From positions 1 to 64,000 of the forward strand of contig NZ_JALLAN010000017.1 of NCBI RefSeq assembly GCF_023062595.1: a stretch of DNA of 64,000 nt, read 5' to 3'. Position numbers and translations under genes: made by a program. Below the pieces are notes generated by a model, which worked only from the letters and a program-made list of their open reading frames with translations, did no database searches and was not told the DNA's origin. This DNA is from Arthrobacter rhizosphaerae. GTDB lineage: Bacteria > Actinomycetota > Actinomycetes > Actinomycetales > Micrococcaceae. Below, in pieces: positions 34,410 to 42,896 of the stretch; position 1 is the stretch's first letter; each line of letters begins with the position of its first letter.

Positions 34410-35174
34410 TCAGGCTTTCGCGAGCACGATCGGCTGATAGTAGCCGCTCACGTCAGGGATGAGCCATTCGAGTGCGGTGAACCCGGCCGATGTCAGCAGG
34501 CTTTCGAGTTTGGCGCGTAGCAGGGCCCGGTAGCGGGTGGTACCCGAGCGCGCCCGCCAGGATCCGGCCGCAATTTCGGTGAAGGTGAACAACTCGATGT
34601 CCACGTACTCCGCATCCGCCGACCACCGCCAAGACTGACCCGACCCATGTCGCTGCCCGACTTCACCGTGGACTGAGATCGGCACCCCGTCCGGTCGGGT
34701 GATTCTCAACGCGTCATAGTCGCGAAGAGAGACGAGCAACAGCCCGGCCGGTCGCAGGCACGCACGAACACTGCGCAATGCACTTTGCAGGTGATCGTCG
34801 GTGAGCAGGTGCGGCAGTGCGTTATCGCACGAGATAACCACATCGAAGGTCCCTTCGACGTGGTCCCGAATTTCCCGCACGTCGCAGGCCCTGAAATCGA
34901 CGTCGATTCCTCTCCCGGACGCCTCCACTCGGGCCCGGTCAACTGCCGCTTTGCTCACGTCGGTGGCTGTGACGCCGTATCCAAGCGTTGCCAGCGGCAG
35001 GGCCTGGGTTCCGATACCGCAGGTGCAGTCCAGCAGGCGCCCCTCGCTTATCCCGCGCCGGGCGAGGATGCCGGCGATGACCCGCCCATGCCACTGGGCC
35101 GCTGACCACCAATCGCCGAAGAGCAGATGATACTCAGACGCCAGGGCATCGTAGAACTGTTCCGGGGTGGCCAT
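34410..35174 (-). CDS. class I SAM-dependent methyltransferase
   Basis: The 254-residue protein has the Rossmann-like SAM site RLLDCTCGIGTQALPLA (residues 46-62), an acidic strand end (VTATDVS), DFRACDVREI and FDVVISCDNALPHLL. The wording resembles glycine/sarcosine-type and small-molecule methyltransferases, but the substrate is open. It stands alone within the segment bounded by the MFS-tail repeats, in the orientation opposite to its flanking MFS gene. Confidence 0.88.
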   Translation of the reverse strand: MATPEQFYDALASEYHLLFGDWWSAAQWHGRVIAGILARRGISEGRLLDCTCGIGTQALPLATLGYGVTATDVSKAAVDRARVEASGRGIDVDFRACDVREIRDHVEGTFDVVISCDNALPHLLTDDHLQSALRSVRACLRPAGLLLVSLRDYDALRITRPDGVPISVHGEVGQRHGSGQSWRWSADAEYVDIELFTFTEIAAGSWRARSGTTRYRALLRAKLESLLTSAGFTALEWLIPDVSGYYQPIVLAKA

Positions 35175-35200
35175 AACGGCTAGCTGTCCGCAGGGTGTCG

Positions 35201-35650
35201 CTATGTGCGCGGGTGTTCTGCCAGGACCCGGCTCAACGTTTTGAGGTTGCGACGGAGAGACCGACCCAGCAGTCGGTTCACCAGCGGATCGGGCAGTCTG
35301 CCCAGGAGGCCACCCATCGCGCCGGTCTCAAGCCGCTCCGTGACGCGGGTGCCGCTGTTGACCGGTTCCAACGTGAACGACGCAGTAATGTCGCGATCTC
35401 CTTCGACTGAGCGGGAAACCATTCACCGAGGCGGCTCGAATTCCGTGTATTCGACGGTCCAATCGGACTGCTGGCCCATGAAGCGGGTGGTTCCCCAGCC
35501 TCGGGTTCCCAACCCTGGGGGTCCATCCCCAACCTGCCCGGACGCAGTGACGAATGCATCGTAGACCGACAGGTTCTCGAACTTCGCCAGGAATTCGAAG
35601 ACCTCCTGCGGCGGCCGGGCGATGACGACGCTTTCTTCCACTAGAGGCAT
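35201..35650 (-). pseudogene. SRPBCC (polyketide-cyclase-like) protein interrupted by one in-frame stop
   Basis: ATG 35650 (MPLVEESVVIARPPQEVFEFL) has AAAGGAGC upstream. The frame runs through FLAKFENLSVYDAFV, GLGTRGWGTTRFMG and VEYTEFEPPR, then meets a TGA at 35423-35425. It continues in the same frame with MVSRSVEGDRDITASF, VNSGTRVTERLE to the stop at 35201. Together the two parts make a normal 149-codon START/SRPBCC protein. A CGA-to-TGA change is the simplest explanation. The two halves might be translated separately, but the fold would be split. Confidence 0.8.
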
Positions 35651-35945
35651 CGGGTGCTCCTTTGAGGCCACCTGGTTTTCCTCGCTCGATGAGGAGGGAC
35701 TCGCATAGACGCACCCCTCCGGAATTCCTGGCTGCAATTCGAGGAGTTGGCGCCATAGGCGGTTGGGATGACAGATGCTCCCGCCATGGACACAAGGTAC
35801 TACTTCCTTCTTGGAACGTCACTACTTTATGGCGCAGGGCCCGAGGTCAGAACGGCGGTTTCTCACCAACGACGCAACAGGATCGATTTGCTCGCTCTGC
35901 TAGCCTCGGCAAGGCTAAGAACGGATTTTTGGGGGAACAGACGAA

Positions 35946-36347
35946 GTGAAGAACAGCGTGCAAGAGACTTTCGGACTGGGAGTCAGTCAGCGCCTTACCG
36001 GCGCGCAAAAATGGTCAATCGCTCTGTCACTTATCGGGGCAGTAATTTGCATGCCGGCTGCAGCTTTCTTTGGATTCGCCCTCGGGCATTACCCTTCCCG
36101 GATGGAATGCGCGCCCGAGACGATGGGTTCGGGCTGCTATGAAGGGGACCTCCTATATGCCAGCATCATCTTCATCGTACTTTTTACCCCGTTCTTTGTA
36201 GCGTCCCTGAAAGTGGCCTTACTGCATCACAAAACGAGCCGACCGCTGGCCAACTGGTGGCCCCTCTCCGTGCTATCCGCGGTTACGCTAACAGTCATTG
36301 CGCTGTCCATCCTCTCTGCTACTGCAAATCCGAACGAATACTTCTAG
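35946..36347 (+). CDS. small membrane protein
   Basis: This 133-residue protein has three to four hydrophobic segments (about 25-47, 72-90, 103-122) and a charged N-terminus. It starts with GTG at 35946. A Cys pair in the loop (ECAPETMGSGC) may form an extracellular disulfide. No family is recognised. It is the last gene before the second MFS-tail repeat. Confidence 0.6.
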   Translation: MKNSVQETFGLGVSQRLTGAQKWSIALSLIGAVICMPAAAFFGFALGHYPSRMECAPETMGSGCYEGDLLYASIIFIVLFTPFFVASLKVALLHHKTSRPLANWWPLSVLSAVTLTVIALSILSATANPNEYF

Positions 36348-36365
36348 AAGCGGAAAAGCGATGCC

Positions 36366-36470
36366 ATCGTGGTCAGCCGGAGGAACCGGCTGACCTTCCG
36401 GGATACCCTCCGGATCACGTTCAGCAGGAACAGCCAGCCCGCCGTTTAAGGAACGACGACGGCGGCACCG
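36366..36470 (+). repeat. direct repeat copy 2: fossil MFS 3' end
   Basis: The translation IVVSRRNRLTFRDTLRITFS, RNSQPAV ends with TAA at 36447-36449 and is a diverged copy of the C-terminus of the MFS gene at 33073-34332. No MFS sequence precedes it. The following bases also match, so the repeat continues beyond the stop. The frame is not part of the larger open frame at 36257. Confidence 0.85.
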
Positions 36471-36532
36471 GACCACCGCCGTCAAAGCAAATTGGAAAGC
36501 TCGAAAATTGGCTCCCATTTCGTCTTTTCCCA

Positions 36533-38401
36533 ATGCCAATTCATGCAGCATTATTAGCTATGTTGCGGCCCAAAGATTTGCTCTTGAAACTCCTAGAAAA
36601 TTGCGGCGCATGTGGTCAGGTGCCGGGCTCCGGCCAAGCGCAGGACAAGCCACCGGACCATGTTGTGGTCTTTGTTCACGGCATGGGCAAAGCCCTCAAG
36701 GGCGGAACACTGCAGGAGTGGGCACAACCCTTGGCGCAGAGCCTCAGCGATTTCTCTTTGGATGATGTGCCCAACAGCGTATGTGCACCCTTGATCATCG
36801 ATAAAGCCAATGCTGTTGGCGACACCCCTGAAATGCGCGTTTGGGTCCTCCGGGAACATGAGAAAGGACAAGACCCTCTTTATACTTCCATCCTCATGAC
36901 TGAAGCCTCCTGGGGCGCGGATTTTGCACCCGCCACGGCCACGGACACATATTGGTGGGGCTGGACGATGGCCTCACGAGTATTCGGCCGGTCAATGTAT
37001 CTTTTGTGGTGGAACCTTTATCCGGGACGCCTCTCCTCGAAGAACCCATTCTGGTTCTTAAAAAGGTTCCAGCAAATCATCCTGTGCACAGTGGCGGCCG
37101 TGGTCGGTTTTATTCTTCTCATTCCGGCACTCATCCTTTTGGGCGTACTGATATTGCTTGCGAATGTTCCAGGAATCGGACGTTTTGTCGGTGCTTTCGT
37201 CGCACTCTTCGCGGACTTTCTGGGCGACCCCCAGGTCTGGAAACGCCGTCCACTCCAGGCCGCGGCCATGCGGCAGCGGATCCGGCAAACTCTGGCGCCG
37301 TGGGACAACGAGAAAATTCCCGTCACACTCGTGGCCCACAGCCAAGGAGCCGCGGTCGCTGGGCAGGTTCTTTTCCAACACGGGAAGAACGGCCCGATTG
37401 CGACGGTCACAAACTTTGTGACCGTCGGCAGTGGGCTCAGCCTGCTCGGCTACGCCCAATGGGGCGGGTCGGGGACAGATCCGGTAGACGACTGGATAAA
37501 AAATACAAATATCCGCTGGATCAACATGTGGGGAAAATTCGACTTCGTTCCGGCCGGGCCGATCAGTACCGACCTCAACGGGACCACGCCAGTGTTTAAG
37601 AAGGTTTTCGATCGGGACAATCCGGAAGAAGCAGGACCCGGCCCTGAAGAGCATCCTGTCTACAACCGCGCTGCACTTATTTACGATCACATTGTCTACT
37701 CCCGAAACCGCATCGAGGTCATCGACCCCATTGCCCGGCTTATCCTGCCGGCCAAGGAGGCGCATGGTGATAACCCGCCGCCGCCCGAACACGCTGTGCC
37801 TATCGGCGACCAGGGTGACCGCAGACTGAAACCGCACCGTGTTTTGGTTAAAGGCCTTACCGCCGCGCGTGCACTGTCAATCGTTGCAGGGATAGGAATG
37901 GCTCCTGCAGTGATGTTCGAACTGAAATCGTTTGGCTGGGCGAGGACTCTTCTACAATGCAGCACCACCGAGGATGAACAAGGACCTTGGTGGTCCGTAT
38001 GGCTCTGCTACGGCTCAAGTTTTAGCTGGGCTTCGGCCGGGGACTGGTTGGTTCTGGGCCTTGTCGCTGCCCTTATAGCGGCTCTCTACATCGCCATACT
38101 CAACGGTCCGGTCTGGCGCAGTTGCCACGGAATGGTGGAACGCCGACGGAAAGAAGCACCGAAGAGGCTTCACCGCAAACCCGGAGATCTTGCCCGCAAC
38201 CGGCCAGGTGAAGAAGTAGGGAAACCTTGGCGCGGCGTGTATCTGTATATTGCCGCTGCCTGCGTTGCCACGCTGGCGCCGCTCTTTTTCGTAGCAGGAA
38301 TAAGCGCAACGCTGGTGGGCGTCCTGACCGCCGTCGTCCTTTTTTCTGACAGTTTCCGGGGCATCGGAATCAGTCCGCTCGCCGCCCGGCGGTCTGCATA
38401 A
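36533..38401 (+). CDS. membrane-bound alpha/beta-hydrolase-like protein
   Basis: The protein has HVVVFVHGMGKALKG near the N-terminus (oxyanion-type HG motif) and the nucleophile elbow VTLVAHSQGAAVA (GxSxG-like AHSQG). These mark an alpha/beta hydrolase, perhaps a lipase or esterase. Hydrophobic helices interrupt it at about residues 180-225, and four more lie in the C-terminal 200 residues, so the enzyme is membrane-embedded. A Gly-rich segment precedes the acid/His region. The open frame begins at 36257, but the upstream part overlaps the fossil MFS repeat; ATG 36533 or 36560 is more likely. No good Shine-Dalgarno was found, so the start is uncertain. The coiled-coil and membrane genes downstream suggest a shared role. 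Confidence 0.6.
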   Translation: MPIHAALLAMLRPKDLLLKLLENCGACGQVPGSGQAQDKPPDHVVVFVHGMGKALKGGTLQEWAQPLAQSLSDFSLDDVPNSVCAPLIIDKANAVGDTPEMRVWVLREHEKGQDPLYTSILMTEASWGADFAPATATDTYWWGWTMASRVFGRSMYLLWWNLYPGRLSSKNPFWFLKRFQQIILCTVAAVVGFILLIPALILLGVLILLANVPGIGRFVGAFVALFADFLGDPQVWKRRPLQAAAMRQRIRQTLAPWDNEKIPVTLVAHSQGAAVAGQVLFQHGKNGPIATVTNFVTVGSGLSLLGYAQWGGSGTDPVDDWIKNTNIRWINMWGKFDFVPAGPISTDLNGTTPVFKKVFDRDNPEEAGPGPEEHPVYNRAALIYDHIVYSRNRIEVIDPIARLILPAKEAHGDNPPPPEHAVPIGDQGDRRLKPHRVLVKGLTAARALSIVAGIGMAPAVMFELKSFGWARTLLQCSTTEDEQGPWWSVWLCYGSSFSWASAGDWLVLGLVAALIAALYIAILNGPVWRSCHGMVERRRKEAPKRLHRKPGDLARNRPGEEVGKPWRGVYLYIAAACVATLAPLFFVAGISATLVGVLTAVVLFSDSFRGIGISPLAARRSA

Positions 38402-38522
38402 CCAGTACTGATAGAGCAGGCGCTCGTCAGAGGGCTGGCAATGGCTTTCTCCCGGGCGCAAAATTTAAATCTGAAGGCTGGAGAGAAAGGAACCGTCGCA
38501 GTTCCCGTGGGAAGGGCGGGCA

Positions 38523-39065
38523 ATGGACAATTACGAGGGGTTCATCGAGCGCCTCGACTCTGCCACCGCCAATCTTGAGAGGCGGAGGGACCTGCTGGAT
38601 AAGTCGCTCGACGTCGTGCAGGTGCTGTTCAAGCAGAACAACACCGGTCTTCAGCTGTGGAGCCAGCGGAGAGGGCGCGTCAGCCAGCTGCTGGACAGGT
38701 ACAGCGGGAAACCAGCCGGATACCGAGCCCTCAGCGAACTGAACGACGCCGCCGTCAGGATGGAGACCCTGTTCCGGAACCGGACGCGACGGATCGATGA
38801 GTACATCGCCGATATCCGCGAACGCTCCAACGTCATTGATAAGTCGCTCGTCGACTTGGAGAAAAGCCGGGCGAAGCTCCACTCCTCCCGAGTCGTGTCG
38901 CAGGACCGGGAAAATCTCAACAGGGCCATAGCGGAGCTCTCCGGCACCCCTGACAGGGCCATTAGCGCCGTCCCGGACGCCGGCCTGCGGGATGCCCTTC
39001 AGGAAGCACGGGAGGCCATCATCCTGGCCGAGGCCCTACTGGAAGTAAAAGGAATCCAGCCATGA
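38523..39065 (+). CDS. coiled-coil protein of unknown function
   Basis: This 180-residue, highly charged, almost entirely helical protein has heptad-like spacing in ERLDSATANLERRRDLLDKS and later IDKSLVDLEKSRAKL. There are no Cys residues and no enzyme motif. Its stop overlaps the start of the next gene (ATGA at 39062-39065), so the pair is translationally coupled. It may be an adaptor that binds the downstream membrane protein, but that is inference. Confidence 0.6.
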   Translation: MDNYEGFIERLDSATANLERRRDLLDKSLDVVQVLFKQNNTGLQLWSQRRGRVSQLLDRYSGKPAGYRALSELNDAAVRMETLFRNRTRRIDEYIADIRERSNVIDKSLVDLEKSRAKLHSSRVVSQDRENLNRAIAELSGTPDRAISAVPDAGLRDALQEAREAIILAEALLEVKGIQP

Positions 39066-39619
39066 CGCTTTCAACACCAGAGCGGAGAGTTCTCGCCACC
39101 TTCACCTCCGAACAGTGGAGCGGGAGGCCAGGCCAGCACGTGTTCGGTCGACTCATCGGAAACGGCCTGATGGGCCTGGTTGTGTGTTTACTCCTGATGA
39201 TTCCCGTTCCTTTTCTCAGGAACCCCGTGGCGCTGATTCTATTTGCCGCCGTATTTGCAATTCTTTTCACAACTGTGTCGCTCAGAACCAAATTCTCGAG
39301 TGAAAACCTGTTCCTCCAGGAACTGACAGCTGACGTGAACGAGACCATCCTCCAGCTCACCGGCAACCCAAAGGACCAGCTCTCAGTCGGAGATTTTCAG
39401 GAGCTGATCGAGACCGGGAACAGACTCCCGCTGACCATCAACGGGCTCTCAGGAATTGACCTCCGCGTCATCCAGAAACGCACGCAGCAGGCTCAGGAAC
39501 CTGCTGTAAGGATGGATGCAAAAGTCACCACGACAACCCGTGTGGTCCTGACCATCACTCCTCCCGATTACGGGATTGAGAGCTTCGACCGGTTACTCGC
39601 TGCCGCCAAAGATATGTGA
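39062..39619 (+). CDS. two-TM membrane protein coupled to coiled-coil gene
   Basis: The 185-residue protein has two membrane helices (about 38-55 and 58-76) after a short basic N-terminus, followed by a 110-residue soluble part with mixed alpha/beta pattern (TVNGLS-type SGIDLRVIQ, KVTTTTRVVLTITPPDYG). The family is not known to me. It starts inside the stop codon of the coiled-coil gene. Its own 3' end overlaps the convergent gene at 39593 by 27 bases, so one of the two ends could be mis-assigned. Confidence 0.6.
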   Translation: MTLSTPERRVLATFTSEQWSGRPGQHVFGRLIGNGLMGLVVCLLLMIPVPFLRNPVALILFAAVFAILFTTVSLRTKFSSENLFLQELTADVNETILQLTGNPKDQLSVGDFQELIETGNRLPLTINGLSGIDLRVIQKRTQQAQEPAVRMDAKVTTTTRVVLTITPPDYGIESFDRLLAAAKDM

Positions 39620-40261
39620 ACGGTTCTCACGGCCCCGTAGGATCAGGGCCGCCCCGGTGGCAAATCCAACTAAATACACGAACAGGGGAGGAATGTCGCC
39701 GGTACCAGCCAACACTCCGGCGAAGGCTGCCGCACCTCCCAGATTCAGCCAGCCCGGCCAACGAGGGATTCCCGAACCAGAATCTCTGCGCTTCTCCCTA
39801 AGCAGGGCGCCACCAAGGGCCGCCATCCCAGCCAGGCTCGACCACATATACGCGTGGAATGGCCACAAAGGCTGGTGCCCCAAGGCAAAGCCCTCGGGGT
39901 CGTTGAATCTGGCAGACAGATCCACCAGAAAGGCACCAGCTCCAGCAGCCAGGAGAACTGTGCCGGCAACGGCCAGCCGCCGCCCGGGCGGGCGATCCAG
40001 CCCGTGCAGCCCTCTGTCCTCGCCCCAATGCCGGGCAAGCATGGCCACACCGACAGGCAGCACGATTGTTCCCGCTCCGAGGAACGCCAGCTCCGCCCTC
40101 CACTGAACGGGGTCCGCCAGCAAGATCTCCAACTTGCGCTGCGGTTCCCGTTCTACATAAACGCGGGAGACAGGCATAAAAGCACCCGTCAGAAAGGACG
40201 CAGAGCCTGCAACCATGACAGCTCCCGCCGCTCTGATACCTCCACGGATTCGCCGATTCAT
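39593..40261 (-). CDS. integral membrane protein
   Basis: About 222 residues (start MNRRIRGGI at ATG 40261; the open frame begins at 40300). Five to six hydrophobic helices are visible, with short loops and a conserved-looking WPFHAYMWSS segment. This pattern resembles uncharacterised actinobacterial membrane proteins. No catalytic motif is seen. It overlaps the preceding convergent gene by 27 bases. Confidence 0.6.
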   Translation of the reverse strand: MNRRIRGGIRAAGAVMVAGSASFLTGAFMPVSRVYVEREPQRKLEILLADPVQWRAELAFLGAGTIVLPVGVAMLARHWGEDRGLHGLDRPPGRRLAVAGTVLLAAGAGAFLVDLSARFNDPEGFALGHQPLWPFHAYMWSSLAGMAALGGALLREKRRDSGSGIPRWPGWLNLGGAAAFAGVLAGTGDIPPLFVYLVGFATGAALILRGRENRSHIFGGSE

Positions 40262-40426
40262 GCAACAACGGTAGGCCTGGTATCTGGCCGGGACAAGCAC
40301 TTTGGGGCACTGCCTCGGGAAGCTAGCTGCTCGTCGTCGTTCGCGTCATCATCGTCCTGCTGGCGGGCAGGACGGGTTACGGGATACAGCGCCGCTGATG
40401 CAGATTGGCCCACCGATTGTCGGGGA

Positions 40427-40786
40427 TCAGTCGGGCAGCATCAATATCAGGACGTGCATGTCCTCAGTTCCGGTAGCGCGGCTGACGTGGCCTTTCCCGG
40501 CAGTGTCCTCAGCAAAGAGGACGGTACCCGCTATCAACTCCCTGGTCTCGCCGTCGCTGGCGGTCATCTCCCCGGAACCCGAAAGGTACACAGCCACTAG
40601 CCGCCTCGGAACAGGGTGCCAGTCCCCATGCCAGCCGGGATGGACACGCTCGAAGCTGAACTCCGCGGCAGCTTGCGACGGCGAGAGAAGGACAGGTGGC
40701 GCGGGCGGGACAAAGTGGTGGCCTGTTGCAACCTGGTCAAGGGCGCGTTGCTCGGAGGAATAGCCTGGTTGGGATAATGGAAGCAT
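40427..40786 (-). CDS. cupin-domain protein
   Basis: The 119-residue protein reads as a short cupin: a basic N-terminus, then HPVPRRLVAVYLSGSGEMTAS, AGTVLFAEDTAGKGHVSR and THVLIL-type closing strand. Only one of the two cupin metal motifs is partly kept, so metal binding is uncertain. Its ATG (40784-40786) shares bases with the ATG of the divergent gene (40785), which is unusual; the true start may be a few codons inside. Confidence 0.6.
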   Translation of the reverse strand: MLPLSQPGYSSEQRALDQVATGHHFVPPAPPVLLSPSQAAAEFSFERVHPGWHGDWHPVPRRLVAVYLSGSGEMTASDGETRELIAGTVLFAEDTAGKGHVSRATGTEDMHVLILMLPD

Positions 40787-41099
40787 GACCGATCAGGATC
40801 AGGAACGGGACCCCTGGGAGGAGTTCGACCGGCTTAAGCCCGCCGCTCCCGACCGTGTGCCAGGCTACCCCGGCGGCGAGCCGCTGGGCTTTGGCTTCCG
40901 GACCGGTGTGCGGAGCGCACGGGTGGCCTTTGGCTTCGCCGTCTACGCGCTGGCCCTTGGAACCGCGCTGGTCCTCACCGGCGTCGTCGTCTTCATTACC
41001 CAGGGCCAGTGGCTGCTGCTCGGACTTATGGTGCTGATCGAAGCCGTCTTCGTCTTTGGCTTCATCCGGCTCGTCAAGCAGGCCCGTAATCGCCACTGA
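40785..41099 (+). CDS. small two-TM membrane protein
   Basis: This 104-residue protein has an acidic, Pro-rich cytoplasmic N-terminus (DQERDPWEEFDRLKP) and two membrane helices (about 46-66 and 74-93). It is the intact relative of the short fossil at 25769-25812. No function is assignable. ATG 40785 has GGAAGC just upstream. Confidence 0.6.
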   Translation: MTDQDQERDPWEEFDRLKPAAPDRVPGYPGGEPLGFGFRTGVRSARVAFGFAVYALALGTALVLTGVVVFITQGQWLLLGLMVLIEAVFVFGFIRLVKQARNRH

Positions 41100-41145
41100 C
41101 CCAAGCCGTCAGCCCTAGCGGCCTTCTCGCTCACTTGGGTATCGC

Positions 41146-41589
41146 TCAGCCGGGTGTCGCTGAATGCGCTCTGCGCTCGAGCGCGTCTTTGATGTGGTGC
41201 ATGTTGGCGGCCTCGTCGCGTCGCGCGACAAATAGAAAGATGGGGAATAGGAGCCTGAACCAGCCGTGCGGGCGCGGCCTGAACTCTGCGTCGAGGCGGG
41301 TTCCTTCCTGGACCGGTTCGAGGCGGCAGGTGAAGGTAACCTCAAGCGGTCCGCCGTTATGCATCGTCCAGGTGCGTGGCCGGTCATAGGCGACGGTCTC
41401 CATCTCAATAAGCGGGCTGCCCTTCCACCGCGCCCGGTACCTGGTGCCGAGGCCGGCAGGCCCATCGGTAACCTTCTCCATCACCGTGCACTTCGGGTTC
41501 CACTCCAGCTCAGCGCGGTGGTCGGACAGGTAGTCGAACGCCTCCTCACGCGTGCACTGGATCACGACCGAGTTATTGATGACTGACAT
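41146..41589 (-). CDS. SRPBCC-family protein
   Basis: The 147-residue protein has the START/Bet-v1-like layout: a first strand VINNSVVIQCTREEAFDYLSD, GLGTRYRARWKG, and a C-terminal helix RDEAANMHHIKDALERR. ATG 41589 has AAGGAGC upstream. Such proteins bind hydrophobic ligands. It is divergent from a TetR regulator at 41659, with an operator-like repeat between, so it is probably repressed by that regulator. It is similar in type to the stop-interrupted SRPBCC gene at 35201. Confidence 0.85.
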   Translation of the reverse strand: MSVINNSVVIQCTREEAFDYLSDHRAELEWNPKCTVMEKVTDGPAGLGTRYRARWKGSPLIEMETVAYDRPRTWTMHNGGPLEVTFTCRLEPVQEGTRLDAEFRPRPHGWFRLLFPIFLFVARRDEAANMHHIKDALERRAHSATPG

Positions 41590-41624
41590 CGGAGCTCCTT
41601 TTGGCAGACTTTGCTCACTAAAGG

Positions 41625-41650
41625 GTCCACTAGTGGTTCCTCTAGTAGAC
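41625..41650 (+). promoter_or_regulatory. candidate TetR operator
   Basis: Arms GTCCACTAG (41625-41633) and CTAGTAGAC (41642-41650) form an inverted repeat with one mismatch and an 8-base centre, in the short gap between the divergent SRPBCC and TetR genes. The inner CCACTAGTGG is itself a perfect palindrome. Position and symmetry suit autorepression. Confidence 0.65.
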
Positions 41651-41658
41651 TGCTGGTT

Positions 41659-42351
41659 GTGACCCAAGTCAAGCCCCCCATAAAGCAGACTCGCGCGGAG
41701 CGGGCCAAGGAGACCCGAGGACGCATGGTCGCCTCGGCCCGCGAGATGTTCGTCTCCCAGGGGTACGCCGCCACCACGATGGAGCAGATCGCGGCCACGG
41801 CCGGTGTCGCCGTCCAGACGGTCTACTACACGTTCCGGACAAAGGGGCAGCTGCTCTGCGAGGTCGTCGAGGTAACGGCTGCAGGAGAGGAGGACCCGGC
41901 CCCCGTCATTCAGCGCCCCTGGGCGCAGGCGATGCTGTCGGCCACCTCTGCGCAACGCGTACTGGCGCTCGGCGTCGAGCACGGCACCGCCATCTTCGAG
42001 CACGTAGCTCCGCTGTGGCCCGCGGTCCGGGCCGCCACGGAGGCCGACAGCTACGTCGAGCAGTACTGGCGCAATGTCACTGCAGGCCGCCGGGCGGGCC
42101 AGGCCAGGATCATCGACCGGCTCGCCGAGCTGGGCGCACTGCGCCCGGACCTCGACCGCCAGCGAGCTACGGACGTCGTCGTCCTCCTGATCGGTCACCA
42201 GGTCTTCAGCGAGCTGGTCCAGGACTCCGGGTGGAGCGTTCCCGAGTACAAGGCCTGGCTGTTCCGGACCCTCGTCCAACAACTCCTGAAGCGGACCCGG
42301 CTCGAGGTGCAAGCGGTCGACGACCTCTCATTCGCGGCGCACTTATCCTGA
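41659..42351 (+). CDS. TetR/AcrR-family regulator
   Basis: The HTH at about residues 12-58 reads RAERAKETRGRMVASAREMFV, GYAATTMEQIAATAGVAVQTVYYTF. A helical C-terminal ligand domain follows. I place the start at GTG 41659 rather than the open frame at 41611, since the latter covers the operator. It probably represses the divergent SRPBCC gene and itself. The ligand is unknown. Confidence 0.9.
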   Translation: MTQVKPPIKQTRAERAKETRGRMVASAREMFVSQGYAATTMEQIAATAGVAVQTVYYTFRTKGQLLCEVVEVTAAGEEDPAPVIQRPWAQAMLSATSAQRVLALGVEHGTAIFEHVAPLWPAVRAATEADSYVEQYWRNVTAGRRAGQARIIDRLAELGALRPDLDRQRATDVVVLLIGHQVFSELVQDSGWSVPEYKAWLFRTLVQQLLKRTRLEVQAVDDLSFAAHLS

Positions 42352-42488
42352 CCGACCTTGGGGGTGAACCCATTTCTTAGAGCACGAGTTGAATTCACCA
42401 GTCTCTTCCGCCGCTGGAGGCTCTACTCCACACTGGTTGAACCGGCTCCCCTGGTGGTGGGGTCGAAATCATAGGGTGATGGGCCGAA

Positions 42489-42896
42489 ATGAGGAAGGTT
42501 ATGCGGAAGGCGCGTATCGCGGCTGTGTTGACATGGATCTATGCCGCGGGGTTCGGTGTCCCGGCGGTTCCGGTCAGCGTCTACCTCCTCCAGCATGGGG
42601 AACTGCCGATGTTCATGGACCTATTCCCGATGTATGGGGGGCCATGGGATGTTATGGAAGACCGAGCCTTCGTCACGCTGCTCATCGCGTTCTTCGTCGT
42701 ACTCCTGGCCGCGGCATGGGTGGCCTGGCTGGCTTGGAAGGGACTCAGGGCCGGTGTGGTGCTCGGACTAGCCCTCCTACCCGTGGAAGCGGTTTTCTGG
42801 TTTGGCTTCGCACTACCGGTTCCATGGTTGTTCGGTGCCGCACGCGTCCTGCTATATGCCCTCGCCTTGAGGTCCCTTCACCAGAAGCCCGGCTAG
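42489..42896 (+). CDS. small membrane protein
   Basis: This 135-residue protein has four hydrophobic helices (about 8-30, 60-80, 86-104, 108-125), with the first half carrying MDLFPMYGGPW between helices one and two. No family is recognised. Its 3' end overlaps the convergent gene at 42893 by four bases. Confidence 0.65.
   Translation: MRKVMRKARIAAVLTWIYAAGFGVPAVPVSVYLLQHGELPMFMDLFPMYGGPWDVMEDRAFVTLLIAFFVVLLAAAWVAWLAWKGLRAGVVLGLALLPVEAVFWFGFALPVPWLFGAARVLLYALALRSLHQKPG

Noticed and set aside
40339..40370. 18-base match to part of the MFS gene near 34215
   Set aside because: Too short to separate from chance in GC-rich DNA; no extended similarity seen.
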